NCBI RefSeq assembly: GCF_040797425.1 | Contig: NZ_JBFNEH010000027.1 | Location: 1-51,160 of the forward strand | Direction: 5' to 3' | Source of the DNA: Symbiobacterium sp040797425 | Lineage (GTDB): Bacteria > Bacillota > Sulfobacillia > Symbiobacteriales > Symbiobacteriaceae | Length of the DNA stretch: 51,160 bases | Part shown: positions 1 to 8,479 of the stretch, one piece after another | Numbering within the stretch: the stretch's first letter is position 1 | Layout: each line of letters opens with the position of its first letter | Notes under the pieces: generated by a model | Told to the model about the DNA's origin: nothing | The model's database searches: none | The model's input: the letters and a program-made list of their open reading frames with translations, nothing else | Translations under genes and position numbers: made by a program

Positions 1-74
1 TTTCGGGTGAGCCGGTTGCCCTCCCCCGGCCAGTCGCCGCGCTCCGCCGCGTCACCGAGCCGCACCCGTCGCCC

Positions 75-112
75 AACACCAGCAACGGCGAACAGGCCTC
101 GTGGGGCGGCAA
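75..112. repeat. Interspersed CGAACAGG element, copy 1
   Basis: A non-coding stretch with the core CGAACAGG at 89-96, preceded by CACCAGCAACGG and followed by CCTCGTGGGGCGGC. The same layout recurs in other intergenic stretches near 32.2, 32.37, 32.41 and 50.5 kb, and the core is also in the tandem array at the right edge. Function unknown. Confidence 0.5.
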
Positions 113-421
113 CCCCCATCCCTGTCCGCCACTGGCATCGCCAACCATGAACCGTTTGGTTATCAACGGTGCTGCGCCCTAAGCTGCACAGTCCAGCCGA
201 ACGCCGCTTGCGCAGACCGCGGGCGGGACGACGCATCCCGCACCGGGCAGGGAGCCTTTACTGCGCCCGCAGGATCGGCACCAGCCGACCCGAACCACGC
301 CGGCGGGCGGAGGCACCGCACGGCAGATGCAACCACAGCCCGCATGCCCACGACCTGCACACGGAACGCGCCGGCAGGGAACATCCCCAGCCCGCGCCGC
401 GTGCGTCCGGGGGGGGTACGA

Positions 422-557
422 CCTGTTGATTCCGCCTGCATGGCCGGTGGTCAAACACCAGTTGACTCCGCCTGCATGGCCGGTGGTGGACCACCTGTTG
501 ACTGCACCTGCGTGGCCGGTAGCAAACCACCTGCTGACTCTGCTAGCGTCGCCCGCC
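422..557. repeat. 36-bp tandem repeat, three units plus a partial one
   Basis: Units start at 422, 458, 494 and 530 with an exact 36-bp step. Each carries CCTGTTGACTCCGCCTGCAT or a close variant, followed by GGCCGGTGGT; the fourth decays after about 28 bp. There is no unique spacer between units, so this is a plain tandem repeat. The period is a multiple of three, so a plus-strand frame would encode 12-residue repeats, but no start signal supports translation. Confidence 0.75.
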
Positions 558-574
558 TAGCGCACTCTGCCGAC

Positions 575-1813
575 TTACTCGATCACGAGCGGGAAGCGAG
601 CGGTGAGGGCGTGCACCTCCGCCTTGATCCGATCCAGTTCCGCCTCGTCGTCCCGGTGGGTGATCGCCCGGTCGATCAGGTCGGCGATCTGGCGCATCTC
701 GGCCTCCTTCATCCCCCGGGTGGTTATGGCCGGGGTCCCGATGCGGATGCCGCTGGTCACCATCGGCTTCTCCGGGTCGTTGGGAATGGCGTTCTTGTTG
801 ACGGTGATCGAGACCCGGTCCAGCAGCTTCTCGGCGTCCCGGCCCGTGATGCCCTTGGGCCGCAGGTCCACCACCATCAGGTGGTTGACCGAGCCGCCGG
901 TGACGAGGCGGTAGCCCCGCTCGACCAGCGCTTCCGCCAGCACCTTGGCGTTCTTCACCACCTGGCCGCAGTACTCCTTATAGGCCGGGTCGGAGAGTTG
1001 CTTGAAGGCCACGGCCTTGGCCGCGATGATGTGCATCAGGGGGCCGCCCTGGATGCCCGGGAAGACCGCCTTGTCGATCTCCTTGGCGAACTCCTTCTTG
1101 CACAGGATCGCCCCGCCGCGGGGGCCGCGCAGGGTCTTGTGAGTCGTGGTGGTGACGACGTGCGCATGCTCCACCGGGTTCGGGTAGTAGCCCGTGGCCG
1201 CGAGACCCGCGAAGTGGGCCATGTCGACCATGAGGATGGCGCCGACCTCGTCGGCAATCTCCCGGAACCGCTTGAAGTCCAGCACCCGCGGGTAGGCCGA
1301 GTACCCGGCGACGATCAGCTTCGGCCGGTGCCGGCGGGCCAGCTCCGCCACGGTGTCCATGTTCACCCGCTCGGTCTCCGGGTCCAGGCCGTAGGGGATG
1401 AAGTTGTACGTCTTCCCGCTGAAGTTTACCGGGGAGCCGTGGGTCAGGTGTCCCCCCTGGGAGAGGTCCATGCCCAGCACCGTGTCGCCGGGCTGCAGGA
1501 ATGCGAAGTAGACCGCCGTGTTGGCGTTGGCCCCCGAGTGGGGCTGCACGTTTGCGTGCTCCGCTCCGAACGCGGCCTTCAGCCGCTCCCGCGCGATGTT
1601 CTCCACCACGTCCACATACTCACAGCCGCCGTAGTAGCGCCTTCCCGGGTAGCCCTCGGCGTACTTGTTGGTGAGCACGCTGCCCGCGGCCTCCAGCACC
1701 GCCGTCGGCACGAAGTTCTCCGAGGCGATGAGCTCGATGTGGCTCTGCTGCCGTTCCAGCTCCTGCTGGATGGCCGCGTAGACCTCCGGGTCATACCGCT
1801 TCAACGCTTCCAT
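575..1813 (-). CDS. glyA: Serine hydroxymethyltransferase
   Basis: 412 residues, normal length. GlyA is a PLP enzyme that interconverts serine and glycine while moving a one-carbon unit to or from tetrahydrofolate. The PLP lysine lies in TTTTHKTLRGPRGG (K226). The N-terminal SENF and the YAEGYPGRRYYGG motif are intact. It is the last gene of the gcvT-gcvH-gcvPA-gcvPB-lipM-glyA operon, 21 bp after lipM, so methylene-tetrahydrofolate from glycine cleavage can be used here to make serine from a second glycine. The assignment is firm. Confidence 0.97.
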   Translation of the reverse strand: MEALKRYDPEVYAAIQQELERQQSHIELIASENFVPTAVLEAAGSVLTNKYAEGYPGRRYYGGCEYVDVVENIARERLKAAFGAEHANVQPHSGANANTAVYFAFLQPGDTVLGMDLSQGGHLTHGSPVNFSGKTYNFIPYGLDPETERVNMDTVAELARRHRPKLIVAGYSAYPRVLDFKRFREIADEVGAILMVDMAHFAGLAATGYYPNPVEHAHVVTTTTHKTLRGPRGGAILCKKEFAKEIDKAVFPGIQGGPLMHIIAAKAVAFKQLSDPAYKEYCGQVVKNAKVLAEALVERGYRLVTGGSVNHLMVVDLRPKGITGRDAEKLLDRVSITVNKNAIPNDPEKPMVTSGIRIGTPAITTRGMKEAEMRQIADLIDRAITHRDDEAELDRIKAEVHALTARFPLVIE

Positions 1814-1834
1814 GTCACGTGCCGCCCCCTGCCG

Positions 1835-2668
1835 CTATTTTTTCAGGTTCCAATTATCACATCCGTACTTCGTTTCGACAAGCTCCTGTGCGTCTTTTTC
1901 CTCCGCCGGCGTGAGACTTCCCGGCGTGAGGGTGAGACCCAGGGCCCGCGCGAAGCCGACCGTGAGGGCGTCCCGGACCTCGGCGTAGCCCACCTGCCGG
2001 CCCAGGGCGGCGCGCAGCGTGGTGGACTTGCTCCGGAACCGCTCCATCAGCCGCTCCGCCGGCGCGCCCTCGGGCAGGCGCATCAACCGGAAGAGCAGCT
2101 CCACGTCCACGTCCAGCAGGATGGACCCGTGCTGGAGGATCACCCCGTCCCGGCGGGTCTGGGCCGAGCCGGCCACCTTGCGGCCGCCCACCTGCAGCTC
2201 GTAGGCCGACGACGAGTCGAAGCAGGCGGTGTGGAACCCGCCCGGGTCCGCCCGGCGGGGGTCCTGCTCGCCCCCGGCCAGTTCAGCCGCCACGCCCAGC
2301 TCCCGCAGGCCAGCCAGGAGCCCTTGCGAGATCTCCCGGTAAGTCTCGATCACGCCGCCGGGCAGCAGGTCCTCGCGGATCACCACGGAATACGTGATCT
2401 CCATGTGGTGGAAGATCAGCCGACCGCCGGTGGGACGGCGCACGTAGCCGTAGCCGCCGGCCCGGACCGCCTCCAGGTCGACCTCCTTCGTCATGGACTG
2501 GAAGTAGCCGATGGAGACCGCCGGGGGCGACCAGCCATAAAAACGCAGGGTCGGGGGCACCTCACCCCGGCCATGGGCCCGGGCGATCGCCTCGTCGATG
2601 GCCATGTTCTCCGGACCCGGGCGGTGCCCGGTGTCCAGCAGGCGCCAGTGCGTCTCTCTCACTGCCAT
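1835..2668 (-). CDS. lipM: Octanoyltransferase LipM (lipoate-protein ligase A family)
   Basis: 277 residues, BPL/LplA/LipB fold. RRPTGGR (78-84) is the family ligand-binding motif, C149 in TACFDSSSAYEL sits where LipM has its catalytic cysteine, and K164 in GGRKVAGSAQ is the conserved lysine. In Firmicutes LipM moves octanoate from acyl carrier protein to GcvH, the first step of lipoate assembly. Its place between gcvPB and glyA, in an operon that encodes GcvH, supports this over a salvage ligase (LplA), which usually has a C-terminal accessory domain that is absent here. The start has only a weak Shine-Dalgarno sequence. Confidence 0.85.
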   Translation of the reverse strand: MAVRETHWRLLDTGHRPGPENMAIDEAIARAHGRGEVPPTLRFYGWSPPAVSIGYFQSMTKEVDLEAVRAGGYGYVRRPTGGRLIFHHMEITYSVVIREDLLPGGVIETYREISQGLLAGLRELGVAAELAGGEQDPRRADPGGFHTACFDSSSAYELQVGGRKVAGSAQTRRDGVILQHGSILLDVDVELLFRLMRLPEGAPAERLMERFRSKSTTLRAALGRQVGYAEVRDALTVGFARALGLTLTPGSLTPAEEKDAQELVETKYGCDNWNLKK

Positions 2669-2698
2669 ACCATCGTGACTCTCGCTTCTCAGTAATGA

Positions 2699-2736
2699 TC
2701 AGGGTGGGGTGTGCCCTGCGGCACCCCCACCCCAAT
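2699..2736 (-). terminator. GC-rich hairpin between gcvPB and lipM
   Basis: The minus strand forms GGGTGGGGGTGCC / GGCACACCCCACCC with a short loop (one small bulge), followed by TGATCATT. There is no proper U tract, so partial termination, RNA processing or mRNA stabilisation between operon segments are all possible. Confidence 0.4.
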
Positions 2737-2791
2737 TCCCTCAGCCTTGCTGCGCCGAACGGCACCGGTGCGGCCGCCCGGCCGTCGGCGC

Positions 2792-4252
2792 CTAGCCCTG
2801 CTGCGCCCGGTAGCGCAGGTTCGGCCGGCGGGCCGCCAGCGCCTCGTCGAGCCGCCCCACGGGGGTGTTGTGCGGGGCCGACTTGACCAGCTCCGGATTG
2901 GTCCGGGCCTCGTCGTGGATGCGGATCATCGCCTGGATGAACCGGTCCAGGGTAGCCTTGCTCTCGGTCTCCGTGGGCTCGATCATCAGGGCTTCCTCCA
3001 CGATCAGCGGGAAGTAGATCGTGGGCGGGTGGATACCCTCGTCCAGCAGCCGCTTGGCCACATCCAGCGTCTTCACGCCGGTCTCGTGCTTCAGGGTACG
3101 GGCCGCCAGCACGCACTCGTGCATGCAGTAGCGGTCCACGAACACGTCGTAGTACTTCTTCAGGTGTGCCATCACGTAGTTGGCGTTGAGCACCGCGTAC
3201 TCCGACACTTCCTTCAGCGCCGGGCCGTGGGTCAGGACGTACGCGTAGGCCCGCACGATCACGCCGAAGTTGCCCCAGAAACCGTGGATCTTGCCGATGG
3301 ACTGCGGCCGGTCCCAGTCGAGGACATACCGGTCGCCCCGCTTCTCCACCACCGGCACCGGCAGGAAGGGCACCAGGTGGGACTTCACGCCCACCGGCCC
3401 GCTGCCCGGGCCGCCACCGCCGTGCGGCGTCGAGAAGGTCTTGTGCAGGTTCAGGTGCACAACGTCGAACCCCATGTCGCCGGGCCGGGCATAGCCCATG
3501 ATGGCGTTCAGGTTGGCGCCGTCGTAGTAGCAGAGCCCGCCCGCCTGATGGACGATCTCGGTGATCTCCTTCACGTGCGGGTCGAACAGCCCCAGCGTGG
3601 ACGGGTTGGTCATCATCAGGGCGGCCGTCCTGGGGCCGACCGTCTGCCGCAGCGCTTCCAGGTCGATGGAGCCGTCGGGCAGCGACTTCACCGGCACCAC
3701 CCGGTAGCCCGCCATCGCCGCAGTGGCCGGGTTCGTGCCGTGGGCCGAATCGGGCACGATCACCTCGCTCCGCCCGGTGTCGCCGCGCGACTCGTGATAG
3801 GCCCGAATCAGAAGGATGCCGGTGAGCTCACCGTGCGCGCCGGCCGCCGGCTGGAAGGTCATCCGGTCCATGCCGGTGACTTCGCAGAGCCACCCCTCCA
3901 GGGTGTGGAGGAGCTTCAGGTTGCCCTGCACCGTCTCCTCCGGCTGCAGCGGGTGCGTGAGGGCGAATCCCGGGATGCGGGCCGCCTCCTCGTTCACCTT
4001 CGGGTTGTACTTCATGGTGCAGGAGCCCAGGGGGTAGAAGTCCACGTCGACCCCGTGGTTCATCCGGCTCAGCTGCGTGAAGTGGCGGATGACCTCCACC
4101 TCGGAGAGCTCCGGGAGGTTCGCCGGCTCCTTCCGCAGCAGGTCGGCCGGAATCGCCTCGGTGAGTTCCACCGCCGGCACGTCGGGGGCCGGGAAGGTGA
4201 CCGCCCGCTTGCCGGGGGCCGACTGTTCAAAGAGCAGCGGCACAAGGCCCAT
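2792..4252 (-). CDS. gcvPB: Glycine dehydrogenase (decarboxylating) subunit 2
   Basis: 486 residues, the C-terminal half of the P-protein in organisms with a split enzyme. The PLP lysine is K271 in HLNLHKTFSTPHGGGGPG. With GcvPA it decarboxylates glycine and passes the aminomethyl group to the lipoyl arm of GcvH. The ATG follows gcvPA by one base, with GGGAGG at the end of gcvPA serving as ribosome binding site, which indicates translational coupling. The C-terminus is complete. Confidence 0.97.
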   Translation of the reverse strand: MGLVPLLFEQSAPGKRAVTFPAPDVPAVELTEAIPADLLRKEPANLPELSEVEVIRHFTQLSRMNHGVDVDFYPLGSCTMKYNPKVNEEAARIPGFALTHPLQPEETVQGNLKLLHTLEGWLCEVTGMDRMTFQPAAGAHGELTGILLIRAYHESRGDTGRSEVIVPDSAHGTNPATAAMAGYRVVPVKSLPDGSIDLEALRQTVGPRTAALMMTNPSTLGLFDPHVKEITEIVHQAGGLCYYDGANLNAIMGYARPGDMGFDVVHLNLHKTFSTPHGGGGPGSGPVGVKSHLVPFLPVPVVEKRGDRYVLDWDRPQSIGKIHGFWGNFGVIVRAYAYVLTHGPALKEVSEYAVLNANYVMAHLKKYYDVFVDRYCMHECVLAARTLKHETGVKTLDVAKRLLDEGIHPPTIYFPLIVEEALMIEPTETESKATLDRFIQAMIRIHDEARTNPELVKSAPHNTPVGRLDEALAARRPNLRYRAQQG

Positions 4253-4253
4253 G

Positions 4254-5633
4254 CTACTTCACCTCCCTGAGCGCAGCCACGAGGCGGTCAATCTCTACCC
4301 GCGTCCGCTTCTCGGTCACCGCGAACGTGAGCGCCGCGGCTGCACGGCCACCGTCCGCGCCGGCGTCGCCCTCGAGCAGTTCCGGGTACGCCGCACCGAC
4401 GTCGACGCCGCCCAGGATCTTGTGCTCCAGGAGCTTCCGGCTGACCTCCGCCGCCGGGGCGGGCGCCAGCACCGCGAACTCCTTGAAGAAGGGGGCGTTG
4501 CCTGCCAGGCGCCACCCGGGCAGGGACGCGATCTCCCGCGCCGCGTAGTGCGCCTTCTGCAGCGACAGGTTGGCGACCTCCCGGAGTCCTTCCTTGCCCA
4601 CCAGCGCCAGGTAGACCGTGGCGGCCAGGGCGATCAGCGCCTGGTTGGTGCAGATGTTGGACGTCGCCTTTTCCCGGCGGATGTGCTGCTCCCGGGCCTG
4701 CAGGGTAAGCACGAAGCCCCGCTGACCGCGCGTGTCCACGGTAGCGCCGGCGATGCGCCCGGGCATCTTGCGGGCGAAGCGCTCGCGCGTGGCCATGATG
4801 CCCAGGTAGGGCCCGCCGAAGGAAAGCGGAACGCCCAGCCCCTGCCCCTCGGCCACCACGATGTCCGCACCGTAGTTGCCCGGGGCCTCCAGGACCCCCA
4901 GGGAGATGGGGTCGACGGCCACTACGAAGAGGCCGTTCCTGGCATGGACCAGCGCCTCAATCTGCCGCACCTGCTCCAGGTAGCCCAGGAAGTTGGGCGT
5001 CTGCAGCAGCAGTCCGCCCACCTCGTCCGTCATGAGGGCCTCGAGCCGGTTCAGGTCGAGGGTCACACCCTCCAGCGGCACCTCGATCAGCTCCACGCCG
5101 AGACCGTGCATGTAGGTGGCCACCACCCGGCGATAGTGCGGGTGGACGGAGCGGGCTACCAGCAGCTTCGACCGGCCGGTCTGGCTCACCACCATGCCAG
5201 CCGCCTCGGCCAGGGCCGAGGCGCCGTCGTACATGGAGGCGTTGGAGAGATCCATGCCGGTCAGTTCGCACATCAGGGACTGGTACTCGTAGATGGCCTG
5301 CAGCACGCCCTGGGAGATCTCAGGCTGGTAGGGCGTGTAGGCCGTGAGGAACTCGCCCCGGCGCAGGACGGCGTCCACCGCAGCGGGCACATAGTGGTCA
5401 TAAGCCCCGCCGCCGAGGAAGCACGCGTACTCGGCGGTGTTCGCGTTCTCGGCCGCCAGTTCCCGCAGGTGGGCCATGAGCTCCATCTCGGTCAGCGCCG
5501 GAGGCAGGTTGAGCGGCCGCTTCAGCCGCACCTCTGCCGGGATGTTGGCCGCGAAGAGCTCCTCCGTGGAGCTTACGCCAATATCCCGCAGCATGGCCTC
5601 CTTCTCGGCCTGCGTGATCGGAATGTAGCGCAT
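4254..5633 (-). CDS. gcvPA: Glycine dehydrogenase (decarboxylating) subunit 1
   Basis: 459 residues, the N-terminal half of the split P-protein. It starts MRYIPITQAEKEAML and contains the family stretches ENANTAEYACFLGGGAYDHYVP and TAYTPYQPEISQG. It forms the heterodimeric decarboxylase with the next gene, gcvPB. The start abuts the gcvH stop, and AAGGAGG within the last codons of gcvH is the ribosome binding site, so expression is coupled to gcvH. Confidence 0.97.
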   Translation of the reverse strand: MRYIPITQAEKEAMLRDIGVSSTEELFAANIPAEVRLKRPLNLPPALTEMELMAHLRELAAENANTAEYACFLGGGAYDHYVPAAVDAVLRRGEFLTAYTPYQPEISQGVLQAIYEYQSLMCELTGMDLSNASMYDGASALAEAAGMVVSQTGRSKLLVARSVHPHYRRVVATYMHGLGVELIEVPLEGVTLDLNRLEALMTDEVGGLLLQTPNFLGYLEQVRQIEALVHARNGLFVVAVDPISLGVLEAPGNYGADIVVAEGQGLGVPLSFGGPYLGIMATRERFARKMPGRIAGATVDTRGQRGFVLTLQAREQHIRREKATSNICTNQALIALAATVYLALVGKEGLREVANLSLQKAHYAAREIASLPGWRLAGNAPFFKEFAVLAPAPAAEVSRKLLEHKILGGVDVGAAYPELLEGDAGADGGRAAAALTFAVTEKRTRVEIDRLVAALREVK

Positions 5634-6026
5634 TTAGCCCTCCTTGGTGAACTCCTCGTACGCCGCCGCGTCCAGCAGGTTGTCCAGTTCCGCCGGGTCG
5701 GCGATCTCGATCTTCAGAATCCAGCCCTCGCCATACGGATCCTGGTTGATCAGCTCAGGCGAACCGTCCAGGGCCTTGTTGACCTCGACGACCTTGCCGC
5801 TGACCGGGATGTACAGGTCGGAGACGGTCTTCACGCTCTCCACCACGCCGAACTGCTCGTTCTGCTTGAGCTCGCGGCCCACCTCGGGCAGCTCGACGAA
5901 GACCACGTCGCCCAGCTGGTCCTGGGCGAACCAGGTGATGCCCACGACGCCGATGTTGCCCTCAACCCTGATCCACTCGTGCTCCCTGGTGTACTTCAGA
6001 TTCGCAGGAACCCTCTCGTTCGCCAT
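5634..6026 (-). CDS. gcvH: Glycine cleavage system H protein
   Basis: 130 residues, the usual size. The lipoyl-bearing lysine is K66 in VVESVKTVSD, inside a typical lipoyl hairpin domain. H carries the aminomethyl group from the P-protein to GcvT. In LipM organisms GcvH is also the hub from which octanoyl or lipoyl groups reach other enzymes, which fits lipM lying in the same operon. AAGGAGG stands at a good distance before the ATG. Confidence 0.98.
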   Translation of the reverse strand: MANERVPANLKYTREHEWIRVEGNIGVVGITWFAQDQLGDVVFVELPEVGRELKQNEQFGVVESVKTVSDLYIPVSGKVVEVNKALDGSPELINQDPYGEGWILKIEIADPAELDNLLDAAAYEEFTKEG

Positions 6027-6068
6027 CCCGGCACTTCCTCCTTAGCGCGTTATTCTCCCACGTGCGGC

Positions 6069-7196
6069 CTAGCGCTTGTGCGGGGAGCGGTAGAAGGGGG
6101 TCTCTACGACCCGCGCCTTCAGCGGCCGGCCGCGGATGATAACCTCCACCTCGGTGCCCACGTTGCTGTACGCGACGGGGACGTAGGCGAGGCCGATGTT
6201 CTTCTCCAGGGTAGGCGAGAAGCTGCCGGTGGTCACCTCGCCGACGATCTCGCCGCCCACGGCCACGGGATACCCCTGCCGCGGGATGCCCCGGTCGATC
6301 ATCTCGATGCCCACCAGCTTGCGTGCCAGGCCCTGTTCCTTCAGCTTCGCCAGGGCCTCCCGCCCGATGAAGTCGACGCCCTTCTTCAGCTTTACGGCGA
6401 AGCCGAGGCCGGCCTCCAGCGGGTTGTGCTGATCGCTGATCTCGTGGCCGTAGAGGGGCAGTTTCGCCTCGAACCGGAGGGTGTCCCGGGCGCCGAGGCC
6501 GCACGGCAGGAGCCCCTCCTCCTCGCCCGCCTCCAGGAGGGTCTCCCAGAGGGCGGCCGCATCCTCAGCCTTCACATAGATTTCGAACCCGTCCTCGCCC
6601 GTGTAGCCGGTGCGGGAGATCACCAGCGTTTGCACGCCGGCCACCGTGACGCCCGTCTTCAGGGTGAAGGGCTCCATCTGCGCGAGCGCCACGCCCTGGG
6701 CCAGCGGCTGCAGGATCTCCTCGGCCTTCGGCCCCTGCAGGGCCAACAGGGCGATCTCGTCCGACCGGTTGCTGAGCTCCACGTTGTGGAGCCCCGCCCG
6801 CTGCCGGGCGACATTGATCCACTCCCAGTCCTTCTGCGTGTTGCCGGCGTTCACCACCAGCCAGTAGCGGTTCTCGCCCAGCCGGTAGACCAGGATGTCG
6901 TCCACCACGTTGCCGTTCTCGTAGCACATCAGCGAGTACTGGACCTGGCCCACCGCCAGCTTTGCCGCGTTGTTGGTGGTCACCAGCTGGATCAGGTCCA
7001 GCGCCTGGGGACCCGATACCTCGAACTCGCCCATGTGTGAGACGTCAAAGAGGCCGGCCGCCTGCCGCACGGTCCGGTGCTCCTCGATCACGCTGCTGTA
7101 CTGCACCGGCATCTCCCAGCCGCCGAAGGGGACCATGCGCGCGCCGAGCTTCAGGTGATACTCGTACAGGGGGGTTCGCTTGAGGGATTCGTCCAC
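6069..7196 (-). CDS. gcvT: Aminomethyltransferase (glycine cleavage T protein)
   Basis: About 375 residues from a GTG start. The open frame extends to 7487, but that extension is low-complexity Gly/Ala/Arg and overlaps the DUF192 gene. Family similarity begins at LKRTPLYEYH just after three GTG codons (7202-7194); the third GTG is best spaced from AGG. Motifs present are MPVQYSSVIEEHRTVR, FDVSHMGEF and the C-terminal SPTLEKNIGLAYV. GcvT releases ammonia and makes 5,10-methylene-tetrahydrofolate. It is first in the operon. Which GTG is used cannot be settled by eye. Confidence 0.95.
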   Translation of the reverse strand: MDESLKRTPLYEYHLKLGARMVPFGGWEMPVQYSSVIEEHRTVRQAAGLFDVSHMGEFEVSGPQALDLIQLVTTNNAAKLAVGQVQYSLMCYENGNVVDDILVYRLGENRYWLVVNAGNTQKDWEWINVARQRAGLHNVELSNRSDEIALLALQGPKAEEILQPLAQGVALAQMEPFTLKTGVTVAGVQTLVISRTGYTGEDGFEIYVKAEDAAALWETLLEAGEEEGLLPCGLGARDTLRFEAKLPLYGHEISDQHNPLEAGLGFAVKLKKGVDFIGREALAKLKEQGLARKLVGIEMIDRGIPRQGYPVAVGGEIVGEVTTGSFSPTLEKNIGLAYVPVAYSNVGTEVEVIIRGRPLKARVVETPFYRSPHKR

Positions 7197-7264
7197 CACC
7201 ACACCTCGCTTCCGCCATGCGTAGTCTTTCCAGCCGGCTGGCGCCGGTACTCCGCCGCCGGCAA

Positions 7265-7322
7265 GGCAAAACGGGGACGGGCCCGCCACCCGGGCCCCTG
7301 CCCGCTGTGTGCCCCGTCCCCG
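7265..7322 (-). terminator. Strong hairpin with a short U tract before gcvT
   Basis: A perfect 10-bp inverted repeat (CGGGGACGGG at 7272-7281, CCCGTCCCCG at 7313-7322) with GC-rich inner pairing. On the minus strand it is followed by TTTTGCCTT. It lies between the DUF192 stop and gcvT, so it could end the DUF192 transcript or act as an attenuator in the gcv leader. No glycine riboswitch consensus was recognised around it. Confidence 0.6.
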
Positions 7323-7381
7323 GCGGTTCCAGAAAGGGATTGTCCGGCAACAGTATTCCCTACCGGGCCCCAAATCTCCTC

Positions 7382-7720
7382 CTACCCCGAGGTCGTCAAC
7401 CGGTCGCCGGGACGGGTCTCCCCTGCCGCCCCGGCCGGCAGCTCCAGCACCGCCCGGGCCCCCGCTACCCGCGGGCTGATCCGCCACGGCGGGAAGTGCG
7501 GGAGAACGCGCAGGACCCGCCCTTCCGGGTCCAGGAAGAGCAGGTCCAGGGGGAAGCGCATGAAGTGGGTGTGCACCTGAGAGCAGGGCTCCAGCCAGAG
7601 CCCCTGGCCGGGCTCCAAGTGCGGGCGGAACATGAGGCCAAGAAGGCGCAGATGGAAGGTATCAGCCCGGCGAATGCGGTCGCCGAGGACAATGCCAAGC
7701 GAAAGGTTGCGGACGATCAT
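7382..7720 (-). CDS. DUF192 family protein
   Basis: 112 residues. The N-terminal MIVRNLSLGIVLGDRIRRAD and the motifs RLLGLMFRP, HTHFMRFPLDLLFLD and GARAVLELPAG are the DUF192 signature. The family is small and all-beta, and its biochemical role is not established. Many members carry a signal peptide or membrane anchor; this one has none, so it is probably cytoplasmic. It lies upstream of and co-directional with gcvT but is separated from it by a strong hairpin. Confidence 0.85.
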   Translation of the reverse strand: MIVRNLSLGIVLGDRIRRADTFHLRLLGLMFRPHLEPGQGLWLEPCSQVHTHFMRFPLDLLFLDPEGRVLRVLPHFPPWRISPRVAGARAVLELPAGAAGETRPGDRLTTSG

Positions 7721-7740
7721 CGCACTCTACCCCGACGTAG

Positions 7741-7760
7741 CCAGCACACCTGTGTGCTGG
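7741..7760. promoter_or_regulatory. Perfect 20-bp palindrome upstream of the DUF192 gene
   Basis: CCAGCACAC-CT-GTGTGCTGG, 20 bp upstream of the DUF192 ATG. It could be an operator or a 5' UTR hairpin. There is no U tract on either side, so it is not a terminator. Confidence 0.4.
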
Positions 7761-7996
7761 GAAGTCCGACGAAGGCGCCACGGTAACCCAAAGACAAGCG
7801 TGAGGTGCATGGGGGTGTAACGCCACAGAGATACCATAATCGACTACATGGTTGTGTGTAAACCCCAACTCGCCACAATAATGTCGTGTTCCCTGAGCGG
7901 TTGCAACCTCCCGCCCGCCAACTGGGACAGACCCGGTCTCGACCGCGAAAAGAACACCTCCACGTTCAGGCGCAGGCAAAGGCGAGGTGAACTCAC

Positions 7997-8479
7997 ATGC
8001 GCAAGTACGTTTTCGCTGTAGTTCTTGCTGTATCCGTTGTTGTAGTCGGAGGGGGCATGTTGAACGCCCAGACGCCATCGACATACCACAAGCTGACCAG
8101 CCTGGATCGAGCCGCCCGGGCTTCGAAGGAATCCGGTACGGAGATCACGCTTGGTGAGCCCGTACTGCCCGGCAACCTCGACAAGGCCGATTCGTCCTTC
8201 AAGAAGCTTTCCGAACTGCCCCAGCACACACCTGCGTCGGCCTTAAGAGAGGGCGCCGTGCGCCTGGAAGAAAAGCGCGTCTCCTATGCACAGATCGTAG
8301 ACGAACTGCAGGAGGCAAACCCTCAGTTTCATCCGGATAGGCAGATCTGGGCGGTTACAACCTACTTCCCAAACGGGGTGGAAACCCGTAGGGGCAAGAT
8401 TGAGAACGCCATCGTCAGCGAGTACTGGGACGCAGAGACCGGGGAGTTCCTCTTTTTCCATGTCAGGCAGAAGCCGTAG
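7997..8479 (+). CDS. Hypothetical secreted protein
   Basis: 160 residues that I do not recognise. It starts MRKYVFAVVLAVSVVVVGGG, a basic N-terminus and hydrophobic core ending near an AQT cleavage-like site at about residue 25, so it is probably exported. The rest is hydrophilic, with YFPNGVETRRGKIENA and GEFLFFHVRQKP near the end. GGCGAGGTGA is the ribosome binding site. It is divergent from the DUF192 gene and followed by a hairpin at 8510-8537. No function is proposed. Confidence 0.75.
   Translation: MRKYVFAVVLAVSVVVVGGGMLNAQTPSTYHKLTSLDRAARASKESGTEITLGEPVLPGNLDKADSSFKKLSELPQHTPASALREGAVRLEEKRVSYAQIVDELQEANPQFHPDRQIWAVTTYFPNGVETRRGKIENAIVSEYWDAETGEFLFFHVRQKP

Larger units (their letters stand above)
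1..574. other. Intergenic region downstream of glyA
   Basis: This stretch lies past the 3' end of the glycine operon and I see no convincing gene in it. Open frames cross it in several registers, as expected at this GC content, but none has a ribosome binding site or a recognisable protein. It holds one interspersed CGAACAGG element near 89 and a 36-bp tandem repeat at 422-557. No U-rich intrinsic terminator for glyA was found. Confidence 0.5.

Noticed and set aside
422..557. 36-bp repeat as a CRISPR array
   Set aside because: The units are directly joined with no unique spacers, and no cas gene is present.
101..2695. Very long plus-strand open frame across glyA and lipM
   Set aside because: It is antisense to two firm genes, has no recognisable protein and arises from high GC content. 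The same holds for the long plus-strand frames over gcvPA/gcvT and the minus-strand frames over glpD and spoIIIE.
7721..7860. c-di-GMP-I riboswitch
   Set aside because: GGGTTACCG is reminiscent of the 3' part of the motif, but the GGCAAACC and GACGCAAAG blocks are absent.
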